From assembly GCF_002379095.1 (NCBI RefSeq), contig NZ_NBZV01000015.1:24841-88840 (forward strand): a DNA stretch of 64,000 nucleotides, given 5' to 3'. The position numbers and the translations under genes are program-made. Each line of letters opens with the position of its first letter. Position 1 is the first letter of the stretch. Under the pieces are notes generated by a model. That model worked only from the letters and a program-made list of their open reading frames with translations, had not been told where the DNA came from and made no database searches. Source of the stretch: Polaromonas sp. AER18D-145. Lineage in GTDB: Bacteria; Pseudomonadota; Gammaproteobacteria; Burkholderiales; Burkholderiaceae_C. Below are positions 1-8,256 of the stretch, in pieces.

Positions 1-658
1 AGCCGTGGCGTTGCGCCAGGCGTTCGAAGTCTTTCCAGTACAGCGCGCCGCCCAGGCATTCGCCATACAGCACCGGGTCGTTTTTCACCGCGGCTGGCAC
101 GCGGCGGTCCGCATACACGTCGGAAAAGTAGAACTCGCCACCGGGTTTGAGCAGGCGCTGCACGCCGGCGAGCACCGCGTCCTTGTCGGGCGAGAGGTTG
201 ACCACGCAGTTGGAGACAATCACGTCGAAGCTGCCGGGCGCCAGGCCCAGCTCGTCCAGCCGCTCGATGTAGCCGTGCAGAAACGCCACATTGCTGTAGC
301 CGAACAGCGCCGCATGGTGGCCCTGGTGCGCGCGTGCCACGGCCAGCTGTTCATCGGTCATGTCCACGCCGACCACGGAGCCGGTGGGCCCGACCAGCTG
401 CGCCAGCGCATACACATCGCGGCCCGAGCCGCAGCCGAGGTCCAGCACGCGGCAGCCTTCGAGCAGCGGCGGGCAGACCAGGCCGCAGCCGTAATAACGT
501 GACAACACCTCGGGGTGGATGCGTGCCAGCAGCGGCTTGAGCCATTCGGGCATGCTGCTGACGTCGCAGCAGGCGCTGGTCCTGAGGTCTGCCGTGCCCT
601 GCAGCTGCCTGCCGTAGTAGTCGGTGACGATATCGTAGGTGTCGTGGTCGTTGCTCAT
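1..658 (-). CDS. arsM: Arsenite methyltransferase, ArsM family (3' end outside window)
   Basis: SAM-dependent methyltransferase expected to methylate As(III) to mono- and dimethylarsenicals in the cytoplasm. The frame opens with ATG at 658 and runs without a stop off the left edge, giving 219 codons. The SAM-binding motif DLGCGSGRD lies near residues 73-81. Cysteines expected for As(III) binding are seen at 30/31 (TSACC), 58 and 62, and near 151 in the family motif NCVVNLSPDK. That last motif separates ArsM from generic UbiE-type methyltransferases. It is the last gene visible in a minus-strand run of five, 34 bp after the DUF2064 transferase. The neighbours ArsS and the two selenodomain-associated transferases support arsenosugar synthesis rather than simple volatilisation. 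The C-terminal part cannot be judged because it is cut off. Confidence 0.88.
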   Translation of the reverse strand, partial: MSNDHDTYDIVTDYYGRQLQGTADLRTSACCDVSSMPEWLKPLLARIHPEVLSRYYGCGLVCPPLLEGCRVLDLGCGSGRDVYALAQLVGPTGSVVGVDMTDEQLAVARAHQGHHAALFGYSNVAFLHGYIERLDELGLAPGSFDVIVSNCVVNLSPDKDAVLAGVQRLLKPGGEFYFSDVYADRRVPAAVKNDPVLYGECLGGALYWKDFERLAQRHG

Positions 659-681
659 GGGGCGTTTTTCCGGAAGTGAAT

Positions 682-741
682 TTGCTATTGAATCAGGAGC
701 TGCTGGCGCTTGTACCGATTGGGCTGGAGGCCGATTTTGCT
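682..741 (+). repeat. Family A mini-repeat copy
   Basis: GCTATT, a short loop, then AGCTGCTGGCGC, then GGGCTGGAGGCC and a T-rich end, matching the copies at 8257 and 62571. It overlaps the 3' end of the DUF2064 gene, so the Ser/Ala-rich C-terminal tail of that protein is encoded by the repeat. Confidence 0.7.
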
Positions 742-1358
742 TGATGTTTCGGGGCCGCGAAGCCGGCCGGCAGGTGGACCAGGTCCGCGACTTCGTCGAT
801 GTCGTGCAGCATCGGCCCCTGCCACACGCGCAGGCCCAGCGCGCTCAGGCGCTGCAGCGTTTCGGCGGCGACTGCCGGGGTGCTCCACGCCATGTGGGTG
901 AACACCTCGGGGCAGGGGGCCTGCAGACCGATGAGTACGTAACCGCCGTCGGCCACGGGCAGCAGCACGGCGTCGTGTTGCGTCAGTTGCCGGGCCGCCT
1001 CGCGCAGGTACTCGCTGCCAAGCGCCGGGCAGTCGGTGCCGATCAGCAGCAGCGGGCCCGGGTGCAAGGCGAGGGCGCGCTGCATCGCGCGGTCCATGCG
1101 TTCACCGAGGTCGCCATCGCCCTGCGCCGTGCAGGCCACACCGGCAGGCAGCGCCACGCCGCGCCAGGCCGGGTCGCCGGGCGCCGGGCTCATGCACAGC
1201 TCCACCGCGTCCAGGCCGGCCGCGAGTGCCTGTTGCAGCGTGTGCGCCAGCATGGCGCGCGCCAGCGCCGCCGCGCCGTCCGCGCCCAGCGCGGGAATCA
1301 GCCGGGTCTTGACGGCGCCGGGCTGTGGCGCCTTGGCAAAAATCACCAGGCGGGTCAT
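693..1358 (-). CDS. DUF2064 glycosyltransferase-like protein (TIGR04282, rSAM/selenodomain-associated transferase 1)
   Basis: A 221-residue protein with a nucleotidyl/glycosyl-transferase fold. It starts MTRLVIFAKAPQPG, the typical opening of the TIGR04282/DUF2064 family, and has the family motif GTDCPAL near residue 115. ATG at 1358 is chosen over an in-frame ATG at 1418 because the longer form would add 20 residues overlapping the preceding gene and lacking family character. Only 7 bp separate it from the GT2 stop. The family was named for its association with the radical SAM/selenodomain protein now called ArsS. In arsenosugar loci it is thought to help attach or activate the sugar or aglycone; the exact reaction is not known to me. 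The last dozen residues come from a dispersed mini-repeat. Confidence 0.85.
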   Translation of the reverse strand: MTRLVIFAKAPQPGAVKTRLIPALGADGAAALARAMLAHTLQQALAAGLDAVELCMSPAPGDPAWRGVALPAGVACTAQGDGDLGERMDRAMQRALALHPGPLLLIGTDCPALGSEYLREAARQLTQHDAVLLPVADGGYVLIGLQAPCPEVFTHMAWSTPAVAAETLQRLSALGLRVWQGPMLHDIDEVADLVHLPAGFAAPKHQAKSASSPIGTSASSS

Positions 1359-1365
1359 GGCGTAT

Positions 1366-2049
1366 TCACCGGTACCACTCGGCCAGCCGCTCGGGCGCCG
1401 CGCCGCGCCAGTAGGCAAACCGCAGCCGCCACATCAGCAGCACGGTGCGCCAGACGCCGCGGCTTTCCCAGCGCCGGCCCGAGGTGTGCACCCTGGCCCT
1501 CAAGCAGGCCGGGCGCGACAGTTTTAGCAGCCGCCGGGACATCTCGATGTCCTCCATCAGCGGCTGGACCGGGAAACCGCCGACGGCCTCGAACGCCGCG
1601 CGTGTCATGAACATCGCCTGGTCGCCGGTGGCGATGCCGGTCCGGCGCGAGCGCAGGTTCATCAAGGCGGCGATGAGCTTGAGCATGGCGGGGCGGCCCG
1701 CGATGAGCACATCAAAACGGCCCCAGACCCGCGAACCGCCGGCCAGGGCTTCGCGGACCAGCTCGTCGGCGCTGGCGGGCAGCACGGTGTCGGCATGCAG
1801 GAACAGCAATACCTCACCGCGGGCCTGCGCTGCCCCTGCGTTCATCTGCAGCGCGCGGCCGCGCGGCGCGTTGACAACGTGCGTGCCGCCAGCCAGCGCC
1901 AGCGCGGCGCTGTGGTCACTGCTGCCGCCGTCGGCCACGATGAGCTCGGCGCCGCGTGCCAGCAGCGGTGCCAGCGCCTGCAGTGCCGCGCCCAGGCCCG
2001 CGGCTTCGTTGAGCACGGGCATGACGATGGAAAGTTGGTGTACCGCCAT
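1366..2049 (-). CDS. Family 2 glycosyltransferase (TIGR04283, rSAM/selenodomain-associated transferase 2)
   Basis: A 227-residue GT-A type glycosyltransferase. Visible motifs are SIVMPVLNEAAGL at residues 7-19, VADGGSSD near 38-45 and the DxD-like HADT near 85-88, followed by MEDIEMSRRL near 165-174, which fits the family ED acid/base segment. No membrane segment is apparent, so it is probably cytoplasmic. Start ATG at 2049, 23 bp after the arsS stop. Family TIGR04283 is recognised by co-occurrence with ArsS/TIGR04167. The likely role is glycosyl transfer onto the arsenoribose made by ArsM, ArsS and a nucleoside-cleaving enzyme, which is inferred from context. A transferase for another glycolipid cannot be excluded. 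Confidence 0.86.
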   Translation of the reverse strand: MAVHQLSIVMPVLNEAAGLGAALQALAPLLARGAELIVADGGSSDHSAALALAGGTHVVNAPRGRALQMNAGAAQARGEVLLFLHADTVLPASADELVREALAGGSRVWGRFDVLIAGRPAMLKLIAALMNLRSRRTGIATGDQAMFMTRAAFEAVGGFPVQPLMEDIEMSRRLLKLSRPACLRARVHTSGRRWESRGVWRTVLLMWRLRFAYWRGAAPERLAEWYR

Positions 2050-2072
2050 GGTCGGGCGCCTCAGGTGTGGGC

Positions 2073-3035
2073 TCAGTGCTCCAGCGCGCCGCCGCAGCTG
2101 CTGCCCTGGCCGGCGGTGCAGCCATAACAGTGGCCCGCCACGCGGATGGGCTGCTCATCGATCCCGCTGCTGAGCAGATCACGCAGATGGCGCTGCAGGC
2201 CCGTGGTGCCCAGCGGCAGGCCGAGCTGCTGGTTGAAGTCGCAATCCGACAGCCAGCCTTGCCAGTCCACGCTGACCGTGTTGCGACACATCACGCCGGC
2301 CAGGTTCTGTTCCTGGAAGCTGCTCTTGAGCAAGTCCATGTAGCCGTCAAACGTGCCTTTGGACACCAGGGTCGAGCCAAAACGCTGGATGGGCATGTTG
2401 GTCAGCGCGTACAGCTCGTTGAAGACGATGCCGAAATGCGCCAGCAGCTCGCGCTTGTAGTCGGCCTGCAGCGCCTGCTGCCCGGGCGGCAGCGACGGGC
2501 CCTGCGGGTTGTAGACCAGGTTCAGTAACAAGCCGGAGCCGGCCTGGCCGTAACCGAGCTGGTTGAGTTTTTGCAGCGCGGCAATACTCAGGTCGAACAC
2601 GCCTTCGCCGCGCTGCTTGTCCACATTGGCGGCCGAGTAGCAGGGCATGGAGGCCACGATGTCCACGCCTTGCGCCGCCAGAAATTCGGCCAGCCCCTCC
2701 TGCCCGGGCTCGAACAGGATGGTGAGGTTGCAGCGGTCGATCACACGTACACCCTGCGCCCGCGCGCTGCGCACCAGGTCACGAAAGCCCTCATGCAGTT
2801 CGGGGGCGCCGCCGGTCAGGTCCAGCGTGCCCAGGCCGCGCGCGGCCAGCACCTGCGGGATCAGCGCCATCGTGTCGGCATCCATCATTTCGGTGCGGTT
2901 CGGCCCGGCGTTGACATGGCAGTGCAGGCAGCTCTGGTTGCACTTGTAGCCGAGGTTGACCTGCAGGGTGTCGAGCTGCGCGCGGCGCAGGGCCGGGAAG
3001 GGCGTTTTTTTCAGCAGGGGAAGGGTGTCATGCAT
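2073..3035 (-). CDS. arsS: Arsenosugar biosynthesis radical SAM protein ArsS (Cys form)
   Basis: A 320-residue radical SAM enzyme proposed to join the 5'-deoxyadenosyl group of SAM to dimethylarsenite. The [4Fe-4S]-binding motif CNQSCLHC is at residues 28-35, followed by the GGAPE SAM segment near 82. The C-terminal DUF3641 'selenodomain' ends CYGCTAGQGSSCGG; some homologues carry selenocysteine in this region and this one has cysteine. A further Cys pair (MCRNTV, SDCDFNQ) lies near 240-260. ATG at 3035 gives the usual family length; an open frame continues upstream but overlaps the phosphorylase gene in another frame. It follows the phosphorylase by 20 bp and precedes the GT2 gene by 23 bp, so co-transcription is likely. 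Confidence 0.93.
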   Translation of the reverse strand: MHDTLPLLKKTPFPALRRAQLDTLQVNLGYKCNQSCLHCHVNAGPNRTEMMDADTMALIPQVLAARGLGTLDLTGGAPELHEGFRDLVRSARAQGVRVIDRCNLTILFEPGQEGLAEFLAAQGVDIVASMPCYSAANVDKQRGEGVFDLSIAALQKLNQLGYGQAGSGLLLNLVYNPQGPSLPPGQQALQADYKRELLAHFGIVFNELYALTNMPIQRFGSTLVSKGTFDGYMDLLKSSFQEQNLAGVMCRNTVSVDWQGWLSDCDFNQQLGLPLGTTGLQRHLRDLLSSGIDEQPIRVAGHCYGCTAGQGSSCGGALEH

Positions 3036-3055
3036 AAATGGGGGTCCGTTGAGGT

Positions 3056-3934
3056 TCAGGGCAGGAGCGCGGCCAGGCGTGCGCGCACCTCGGGGGCCAT
3101 GGCGTCGGGCTGGGTGACCAGCGCGTTGTGCAAGGCGGTGTGGGCCTCGCTGGCCGGTTGTTCGGCGCCCAGCAGGCGTATCGCCTCGGCCACCACCTGC
3201 TGGGCGCGGCCCGCGTTTTTGAGCAGGTTGGCCAGCGCCATGTTGGCGTTGACCTGGGCCTCGCGCGGGTGCCAGCAATCGAAATCGGTCACCATGGCCA
3301 GCGTGGTGTAGGCGATCTGTGCCTCGCGGGCGAGTTTGGCCTCGGGCATGTTGGTCATGCCGATCACGCCCGCGCCCATGCTTCGGTACCAATGGGATTC
3401 GGCCAGACTGGAAAACTGCGGGCCCTCGATGCACACATAGGTGCCGCCTTCGTGCAGGCTGACGCCGTGGCCGGAGGCATCGGCGGCCAGCACGCCGCGC
3501 ACCGCACGCGCCAGTATGCCGGCGGCGGCGGGGCAGACCGGCTGGGCCATGGAGACATGCGCGACCGCACCGTCGCCGAAAAAAGTGCTGTCGCGACGTT
3601 TGGTCAGGTCGATGAACTGGTCGGGCAGCACCATGTCCAGCGGCTTGAAGTCCTCGCGCAGCGAACCCACGGCCGACACCGAGACCAGGTAACGCACGCC
3701 GAGCTGCTTCATCGCGTGGATGTTCGCGCGGTAGGGCACTTCGAAGGGCAGCAACCGGTGGCCACGCGCATGACGGGCCAGAAACACGGCGGGAACGCCG
3801 TGGACGCTGCCGGTGACCAGCACGTCGGAGGGAGTGCCGAACGGCGTGTCCATCACATGTTCCTGCGCGTTGTCGAGCGCATCCATCTGGTAGAGGCCGC
3901 TGCCTCCGATGATGCCTACCAGTGCCTGGGTCAT
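3056..3934 (-). CDS. mtnP: S-methyl-5'-thioadenosine/purine nucleoside phosphorylase
   Basis: A 292-residue phosphorylase of the MTAP/PNP family. It cleaves a 5'-substituted adenosine with phosphate to adenine and a 5-substituted ribose-1-phosphate. Seen: GIIGGSGLY at residues 8-16, the phosphate-binding stretch RHARGH near 54-59, and the substrate-binding stretch MTNMPEAKLAREA followed by TDFDCW, where Asp marks adenine-type specificity as in MTAP. It is the first gene of the arsS-arsM operon. The usual function is methionine salvage, but no mtnA/mtnK-type gene is nearby. In this context it is well placed to strip adenine from 5'-dimethylarsinoyl-adenosine before glycosylation; that role is inference. 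A ribosome-binding stretch (GGAA) precedes ATG 3934. Confidence 0.9.
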   Translation of the reverse strand: MTQALVGIIGGSGLYQMDALDNAQEHVMDTPFGTPSDVLVTGSVHGVPAVFLARHARGHRLLPFEVPYRANIHAMKQLGVRYLVSVSAVGSLREDFKPLDMVLPDQFIDLTKRRDSTFFGDGAVAHVSMAQPVCPAAAGILARAVRGVLAADASGHGVSLHEGGTYVCIEGPQFSSLAESHWYRSMGAGVIGMTNMPEAKLAREAQIAYTTLAMVTDFDCWHPREAQVNANMALANLLKNAGRAQQVVAEAIRLLGAEQPASEAHTALHNALVTQPDAMAPEVRARLAALLP

Positions 3935-4079
3935 GCTTGCGGGTTCCTTGTTGATTTAGACTGCTTGCGGGCGCCGGCCCAAGACCATTCGCCCCATCTT
4001 TCGATTTTGAGCGAGTTTTGCAGCCAGCGGTGTTAGCCCGGCGTTAAGACCTTCTGCCAGATTGGTCGCTGCCGCGCGG

Positions 4080-4117
4080 GATTTCTTACACCGCCCACGC
4101 CTGTTTTGGTAAGAATC
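4080..4117. promoter_or_regulatory. Imperfect inverted repeat in divergent intergenic region
   Basis: Arms GATTTCTTACACC and GGTAAGAATC face each other about 16 bp apart between the divergent arsenosugar and TVP38-reductase operons (3935-4163). The position suits a shared operator, but the arms are imperfect and it does not match an ArsR-type site I know. Confidence 0.25.
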
Positions 4118-4163
4118 GGCGTTGTCGTCCGACTGAATCCACAGAACAACCTAGAGGACGGCC

Positions 4164-6326
4164 TTGAATTCACGCAAACTTTTCATCGCCGCGCTGTTGC
4201 TGGCGGGCATAGGCGCCTTTTTTGCGCTGGATCTGGGCCGTTATTTGAGCCTGGCTTTCCTCAAGGACAGCCAGGCGTCTTTCCAGGCGGTGTTTGAGCA
4301 GAAGCCGGTGTGGGTGACGCTGGTGTTTTTTGCCGTTTACGTTGCCGTCACCGGCTTGTCGCTGCCCGGCGCCGTCATCATGACGCTGGCGGCCGGCGCC
4401 GGCTTTGGCCTGGTGCTCGGGACCATCGTGGTGTCTTTCGCCTCGACGCTGGGGGCGACGCTGGCCATGCTGGCGGCGCGTTACCTGCTGCGGGACAGCA
4501 TCCAGGCCCGTTTTGGCAAACGACTGGACGAGATCAACAAGGGCATTGAGAAAGAGGGCGCGTTTTACCTGTTCTCGCTGCGGCTGATCCCGGCCGTGCC
4601 GTTTTTTGCCCTCAACCTGCTCATGGGCCTGACCCGCATCAGGACCTGGACCTACTTCTGGGTCAGCCAGCTCGGCATGCTGGCCGGCACCGTGGTGTAT
4701 GTGAATGCCGGCACGCAGATCGCGAAGATCGATTCGCTGCAGTCGATTGCCTCGCCGGCGCTGATCGGCTCCTTTGTGCTGCTCGGCGTGTTGCCGCTGG
4801 CGGTCAACAAGGTGCTGCAGTTTCTCAAGCGCCGCAAGGTCTACGCGCGCTGGGCCAAGGTGCGCCCCGCGCGTTTTGACCGCAACCTCATCGTGATCGG
4901 CGCCGGCGCCGGTGGCTTGGTCTCGGCCTACATCGCCGCGGTGGTCAAGGCCAGGGTGACGCTGGTGGAAGCCCACAAGATGGGCGGCGACTGCCTGAAC
5001 TACGGCTGCGTGCCGTCCAAGGCGCTGATCCGCAGCGCCAAACTCGTGCACCAGATGAGCCATGGCGCCAGTTATGGCCTGAGCGACAGCACGCCGGTGT
5101 TCAGTTTCAAGGCGGTGATGCAGAGGATTCAGGCGGTCATCCGCGCCATTGAACCGCATGACAGCGTCGCGCGTTACACCGGCCTGGGAGTGGAGGTGTT
5201 GCAAGGCCATGCACGCATCGTCAACCCCTGGACGGTGGAGATCACGCTCAACGAAGGCGGCACCCAGACCCTGACGACACGCAGCATCGTGATCGCGGCG
5301 GGCGCGCGGCCCTTTGTGCCGCCCCTGCCGGGGCTGGACGACACCGGCTACCTCACCAGCGACACCCTGTGGGACGCCTTCGGGCAACTCGACGAGGTGC
5401 CGCGGCGCCTGGTGATCCTGGGCGGCGGGCCGATCGGCTGTGAACTGGCGCAGGCCTTCGCCCGGCTCGGCGCGCAGGTCACGCAGGTCGAGATGGTGCC
5501 GCGCCTGATGTTGCGTGAAGATGTGGAGGTGTCGGAACTGGCCCGCCAGGCGCTGGCCGCCGATGGCGTGCGGGTGCTGACCGGCCACAAGGCGTTGCGC
5601 TGCGAAACATCCGGTGGTGTGAAAACGCTGGTCGTCGAACACGGCGGCAGTGAACAGCGCCTTGAGTTTGACCAGCTGATCTGCGCCGTCGGGCGGGTCG
5701 CACGTCTGGAGGGCTACGGACTGGAGGAACTCGGCATCCCGGTGCAACGCACGGTGGACACCAACGAGTACCTGCAGACGATCTACCCCAACATCTATGC
5801 GGCGGGCGACGTGGCCGGCCCCTACCAGCTCACCCATGTGGCGGCGCACCAGGCCTGGTACGCCGCGGTCAACGCGCTGTTTGGCGAGTTCAGGCTGTTC
5901 AAGGCCGACTATTCGGTCATTCCGTGGACCACCTTCATCGACCCTGAAGTTGCCCGCGTGGGCCTGAACGAGCAGGAGGCCAGGGAACAAGGCGTGGCCT
6001 TCGAAGTCACGCGTTATGGCATGGCCGACCTGGACCGCGCCATTGCCGATGGCGAGGCGCGCGGTTTCGTCAAGGTGCTGACGGTGCCGGGCAAGGACAC
6101 GATTCTGGGCGTGACCCTTGTCGGCACGCATGCGGGGGACCTGCTGGCCGAGTATGTGCTGGCCATGCGGCACGGCCTGGGGCTGAACAAGATCCTCTCC
6201 ACCATCCATACCTACCCCACATTGGCCGAGGCCAACAAATACGCGGCCGGCGAATGGAAACGCGCGCACCAGCCCCAACGCCTGCTCGAATGGGTGCGCC
6301 GCTACCACGACTGGAAGCGGGGCTGA
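4164..6326 (+). CDS. TVP38/TMEM64 membrane domain fused to pyridine nucleotide-disulfide oxidoreductase
   Basis: A 720-residue fusion. Residues 1-225 are a TVP38/DedA-like (SNARE-associated) membrane domain with several hydrophobic helices. Residues 235-720 are a class I flavoprotein disulfide reductase: FAD motif VIGAGAGGL near 243, redox-active CLNYGC near 276-281, NAD(P) motif ILGGGPIGCELAQ near 416, AAGDV near 545, and the C-terminal interface with the catalytic HTYPT segment near 685. It resembles mercuric reductase but lacks the MerA C-terminal Cys pair and the N-terminal heavy-metal domain. The start is TTG at 4164, preceded by AGAGGA at a good distance. It is divergent from the arsenosugar operon and followed after 1 bp by the DUF3047 gene. 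The substrate is unknown; a membrane-linked thiol, selenium or metalloid redox function is inference. Confidence 0.9.
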   Translation: MNSRKLFIAALLLAGIGAFFALDLGRYLSLAFLKDSQASFQAVFEQKPVWVTLVFFAVYVAVTGLSLPGAVIMTLAAGAGFGLVLGTIVVSFASTLGATLAMLAARYLLRDSIQARFGKRLDEINKGIEKEGAFYLFSLRLIPAVPFFALNLLMGLTRIRTWTYFWVSQLGMLAGTVVYVNAGTQIAKIDSLQSIASPALIGSFVLLGVLPLAVNKVLQFLKRRKVYARWAKVRPARFDRNLIVIGAGAGGLVSAYIAAVVKARVTLVEAHKMGGDCLNYGCVPSKALIRSAKLVHQMSHGASYGLSDSTPVFSFKAVMQRIQAVIRAIEPHDSVARYTGLGVEVLQGHARIVNPWTVEITLNEGGTQTLTTRSIVIAAGARPFVPPLPGLDDTGYLTSDTLWDAFGQLDEVPRRLVILGGGPIGCELAQAFARLGAQVTQVEMVPRLMLREDVEVSELARQALAADGVRVLTGHKALRCETSGGVKTLVVEHGGSEQRLEFDQLICAVGRVARLEGYGLEELGIPVQRTVDTNEYLQTIYPNIYAAGDVAGPYQLTHVAAHQAWYAAVNALFGEFRLFKADYSVIPWTTFIDPEVARVGLNEQEAREQGVAFEVTRYGMADLDRAIADGEARGFVKVLTVPGKDTILGVTLVGTHAGDLLAEYVLAMRHGLGLNKILSTIHTYPTLAEANKYAAGEWKRAHQPQRLLEWVRRYHDWKRG

Positions 6327-6327
6327 C

Positions 6328-7089
6328 ATGCAGCTTGTGAGGTTCATGACCCGACGGCTGGGGGCGGGGCTGGCCGTTCTGTTGTGCACGGGGGCTCCCG
6401 CCACGCAGGTGCATGCACAGGCCCTTGCGTTAGCGGCGTTTTCATTGGCCACCGGAGAGCAGCCGCCGGCGCCCTGGCGCGTGGTGGGCGTGCCGGGTGG
6501 CAAGATCCCGCTGACCAGCTATGCCCTGGTCGAGCTGGACGGGCGCAAGGTGCTGCGGGTCGAAGCGTCAAAGTCGTATGGCAACCTGGTGCATGACCTG
6601 CCTGCGCTGGCGCCCGAAGCCGGGCTGCGGCTGCGCTGGCGCTGGCGGCTGGACGAAGCGCTGCGCGGCGCCGACCTGCGCCGCCGCGAGGGCGACGACA
6701 GCCCGCTCAAGGTGTGCGCGCTGTTTGACATGCCGCTGGCCAGGCTCGGCCTGATCGAGCGCAACCTGCTGCGCCTGGCGCGTGCGGCCAGCGGCGAGAA
6801 GCTGCCGTCGGCCACCCTGTGTTACGTCTGGGACGGTGTGCTGGCGCCGGGGACCCTGCTGCCCAATGCCTACAGCGCGCGCGTGCGCTTCATCGTGCTG
6901 GACAGCGGCGAGCAGCGCCTGGGCCAATGGGTCGCCCATTCGCGCGACCTGGGCGCTGATTTTCGCCGCGCCTTTGGCGAGGAAAGTGATACGGTGCCGC
7001 CGCTGCAGGCCGTGCTGGTGGGCGCCGATGCCGACAACACCGGTGGCCGCAGTCTGGGCCATGTCGGGGATGTCACACTGTCCCCATGA
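6328..7089 (+). CDS. DUF3047 secreted protein
   Basis: A 253-residue protein with an N-terminal signal peptide (hydrophobic stretch about 12-24, cleavage probably after VHA near 30), so likely periplasmic. The body matches the DUF3047 pattern: an early LTSYALVELDG block, then LRLRWRWRLDEAL, then RREGDDSPLKV, and a C-terminal VLVGADADNTGG block. No catalytic residues can be assigned. It begins 1 bp after the TVP38-reductase stop and overlaps the next gene by 4 bp (ATGA), so the three genes form one translationally coupled unit. Confidence 0.8.
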   Translation: MQLVRFMTRRLGAGLAVLLCTGAPATQVHAQALALAAFSLATGEQPPAPWRVVGVPGGKIPLTSYALVELDGRKVLRVEASKSYGNLVHDLPALAPEAGLRLRWRWRLDEALRGADLRRREGDDSPLKVCALFDMPLARLGLIERNLLRLARAASGEKLPSATLCYVWDGVLAPGTLLPNAYSARVRFIVLDSGEQRLGQWVAHSRDLGADFRRAFGEESDTVPPLQAVLVGADADNTGGRSLGHVGDVTLSP

Positions 7090-8240
7090 CTTCCACTTCG
7101 AATGCACGCCCGGGCCTGAAACACCTGGTGCTGCTGGGCGCGGGCCATGCCCATGTGCATGTGCTGCACAGCCTGGCGAAAAACCGGCCAGCGGACCTGA
7201 ACATCACCGTGATTGCCCCGTATCCGCGCCAGCTGTATTCCGGCATGGTGCCGGGTTTTGTTGCCGGGCATTACAGCCTGGACCAATGTGTCATTCCGCT
7301 GGCGGGCCTGCTGGCGGGCTGCGGTGCACGTTACATCGAAGGCAGCGGCGTGGCCCTCGATGCCGGGGCAAAGACCGTGACGCTGGCCGGTGGTGAGACC
7401 GTGGCCTGGGACTGGCTGAGCCTGAACACCGGCCCGGTGATGGACCGCGAAAGCATCGAGGCGCAAATGCCCGGCGCGCGCGAACACGCCCTGTTTGTGC
7501 GGCCCATCGAAGCCTTCGGCCAGTTGTGGCCGCAGGTGGCAGCCCTGGGCCGCAGCCGGCCGATTCACCTGGCGGTGGTGGGGGCGGGCGCAGCGGGGCT
7601 GGAACTGGCCATGGCCGCAGCCCACGCGCTTCAAGGCGCCGGCTACCCGCCGGGCGGCCGCGTGAGCCTGGTGACCGGCGGCCCGCCGCCGGCCCAGAAC
7701 TACCCGGCCGGTGTGCAGCGCCGGGTGGTGCAGGCCCTGCGGCGCCTGCAGATCACGGTGCTGCCCGATGCCTGCGTGGGCATGTCGGCCGGGGAAATCC
7801 AGCTGGCCGGCGGCGCGCGCCTGGCCTGCGATGCCCCCTTGCTGGCCATCGGCGCCCAGGCGCCGGGCTGGCTGGCCGGCAGCGGGCTGGCACTGGACGA
7901 AGCCGGGTTTGTGGCCGTCAACCGATTTCAGCAAAGCACCAGCCACGCCCATGTGTTTGCCGCCGGCGATGTGGCGAGCCGCATCGATGCGCCGCATCCG
8001 CGCAGCGGTGTGTATGCGGTGCGTGGCGGGCCGCCGCTGCTGTCCAACCTGCGTGCTGCATGGCAGGGCCAGCCGCTGCGGCCTTACATACCACCTGGGC
8101 GCACGCTGAACCTGATTTCCTGTGGCGGACGTTACGCGATTGCCGCCTGGGGCGGTCTGCACGTGGAAGGGCGCTGGGTGTGGCACCTGAAAGACCGCAT
8201 CGACCGCGGCTTTGTGGCCCGGTACGCCGCGCCATCATGA
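7086..8240 (+). CDS. FAD-dependent oxidoreductase related to the SelD N-terminal domain (TIGR03169-like)
   Basis: A 384-residue two-dinucleotide-fold flavoprotein related to type II NADH dehydrogenases. The first FAD motif is LLGAGHAHVHVL near residues 16-27; the GHAHV form is typical of the domain found fused to selenide water dikinase (SelD) in some bacteria, or standing alone as here. A second nucleotide motif, AVVGAGAAGLELA, is near 163-175, and an FAD-closing motif AAGDVAS near 295. No redox-active CxxxxC is seen, so it is not a disulfide reductase. It overlaps the DUF3047 gene by 4 bp. Its company (TVP38-reductase, arsS selenodomain cluster) fits a metalloid or selenium redox theme, but the electron acceptor cannot be read from sequence. 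Confidence 0.82.
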   Translation: MTSTSNARPGLKHLVLLGAGHAHVHVLHSLAKNRPADLNITVIAPYPRQLYSGMVPGFVAGHYSLDQCVIPLAGLLAGCGARYIEGSGVALDAGAKTVTLAGGETVAWDWLSLNTGPVMDRESIEAQMPGAREHALFVRPIEAFGQLWPQVAALGRSRPIHLAVVGAGAAGLELAMAAAHALQGAGYPPGGRVSLVTGGPPPAQNYPAGVQRRVVQALRRLQITVLPDACVGMSAGEIQLAGGARLACDAPLLAIGAQAPGWLAGSGLALDEAGFVAVNRFQQSTSHAHVFAAGDVASRIDAPHPRSGVYAVRGGPPLLSNLRAAWQGQPLRPYIPPGRTLNLISCGGRYAIAAWGGLHVEGRWVWHLKDRIDRGFVARYAAPS

Positions 8241-8256
8241 ACTGGAGCCTCCCTGA

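Noticed and set aside
4170..6503. A 777-codon antisense frame over the TVP38-reductase gene
   Set aside because: No recognisable domain; the plus-strand fusion has clear FAD, NAD and CxxxxC motifs.
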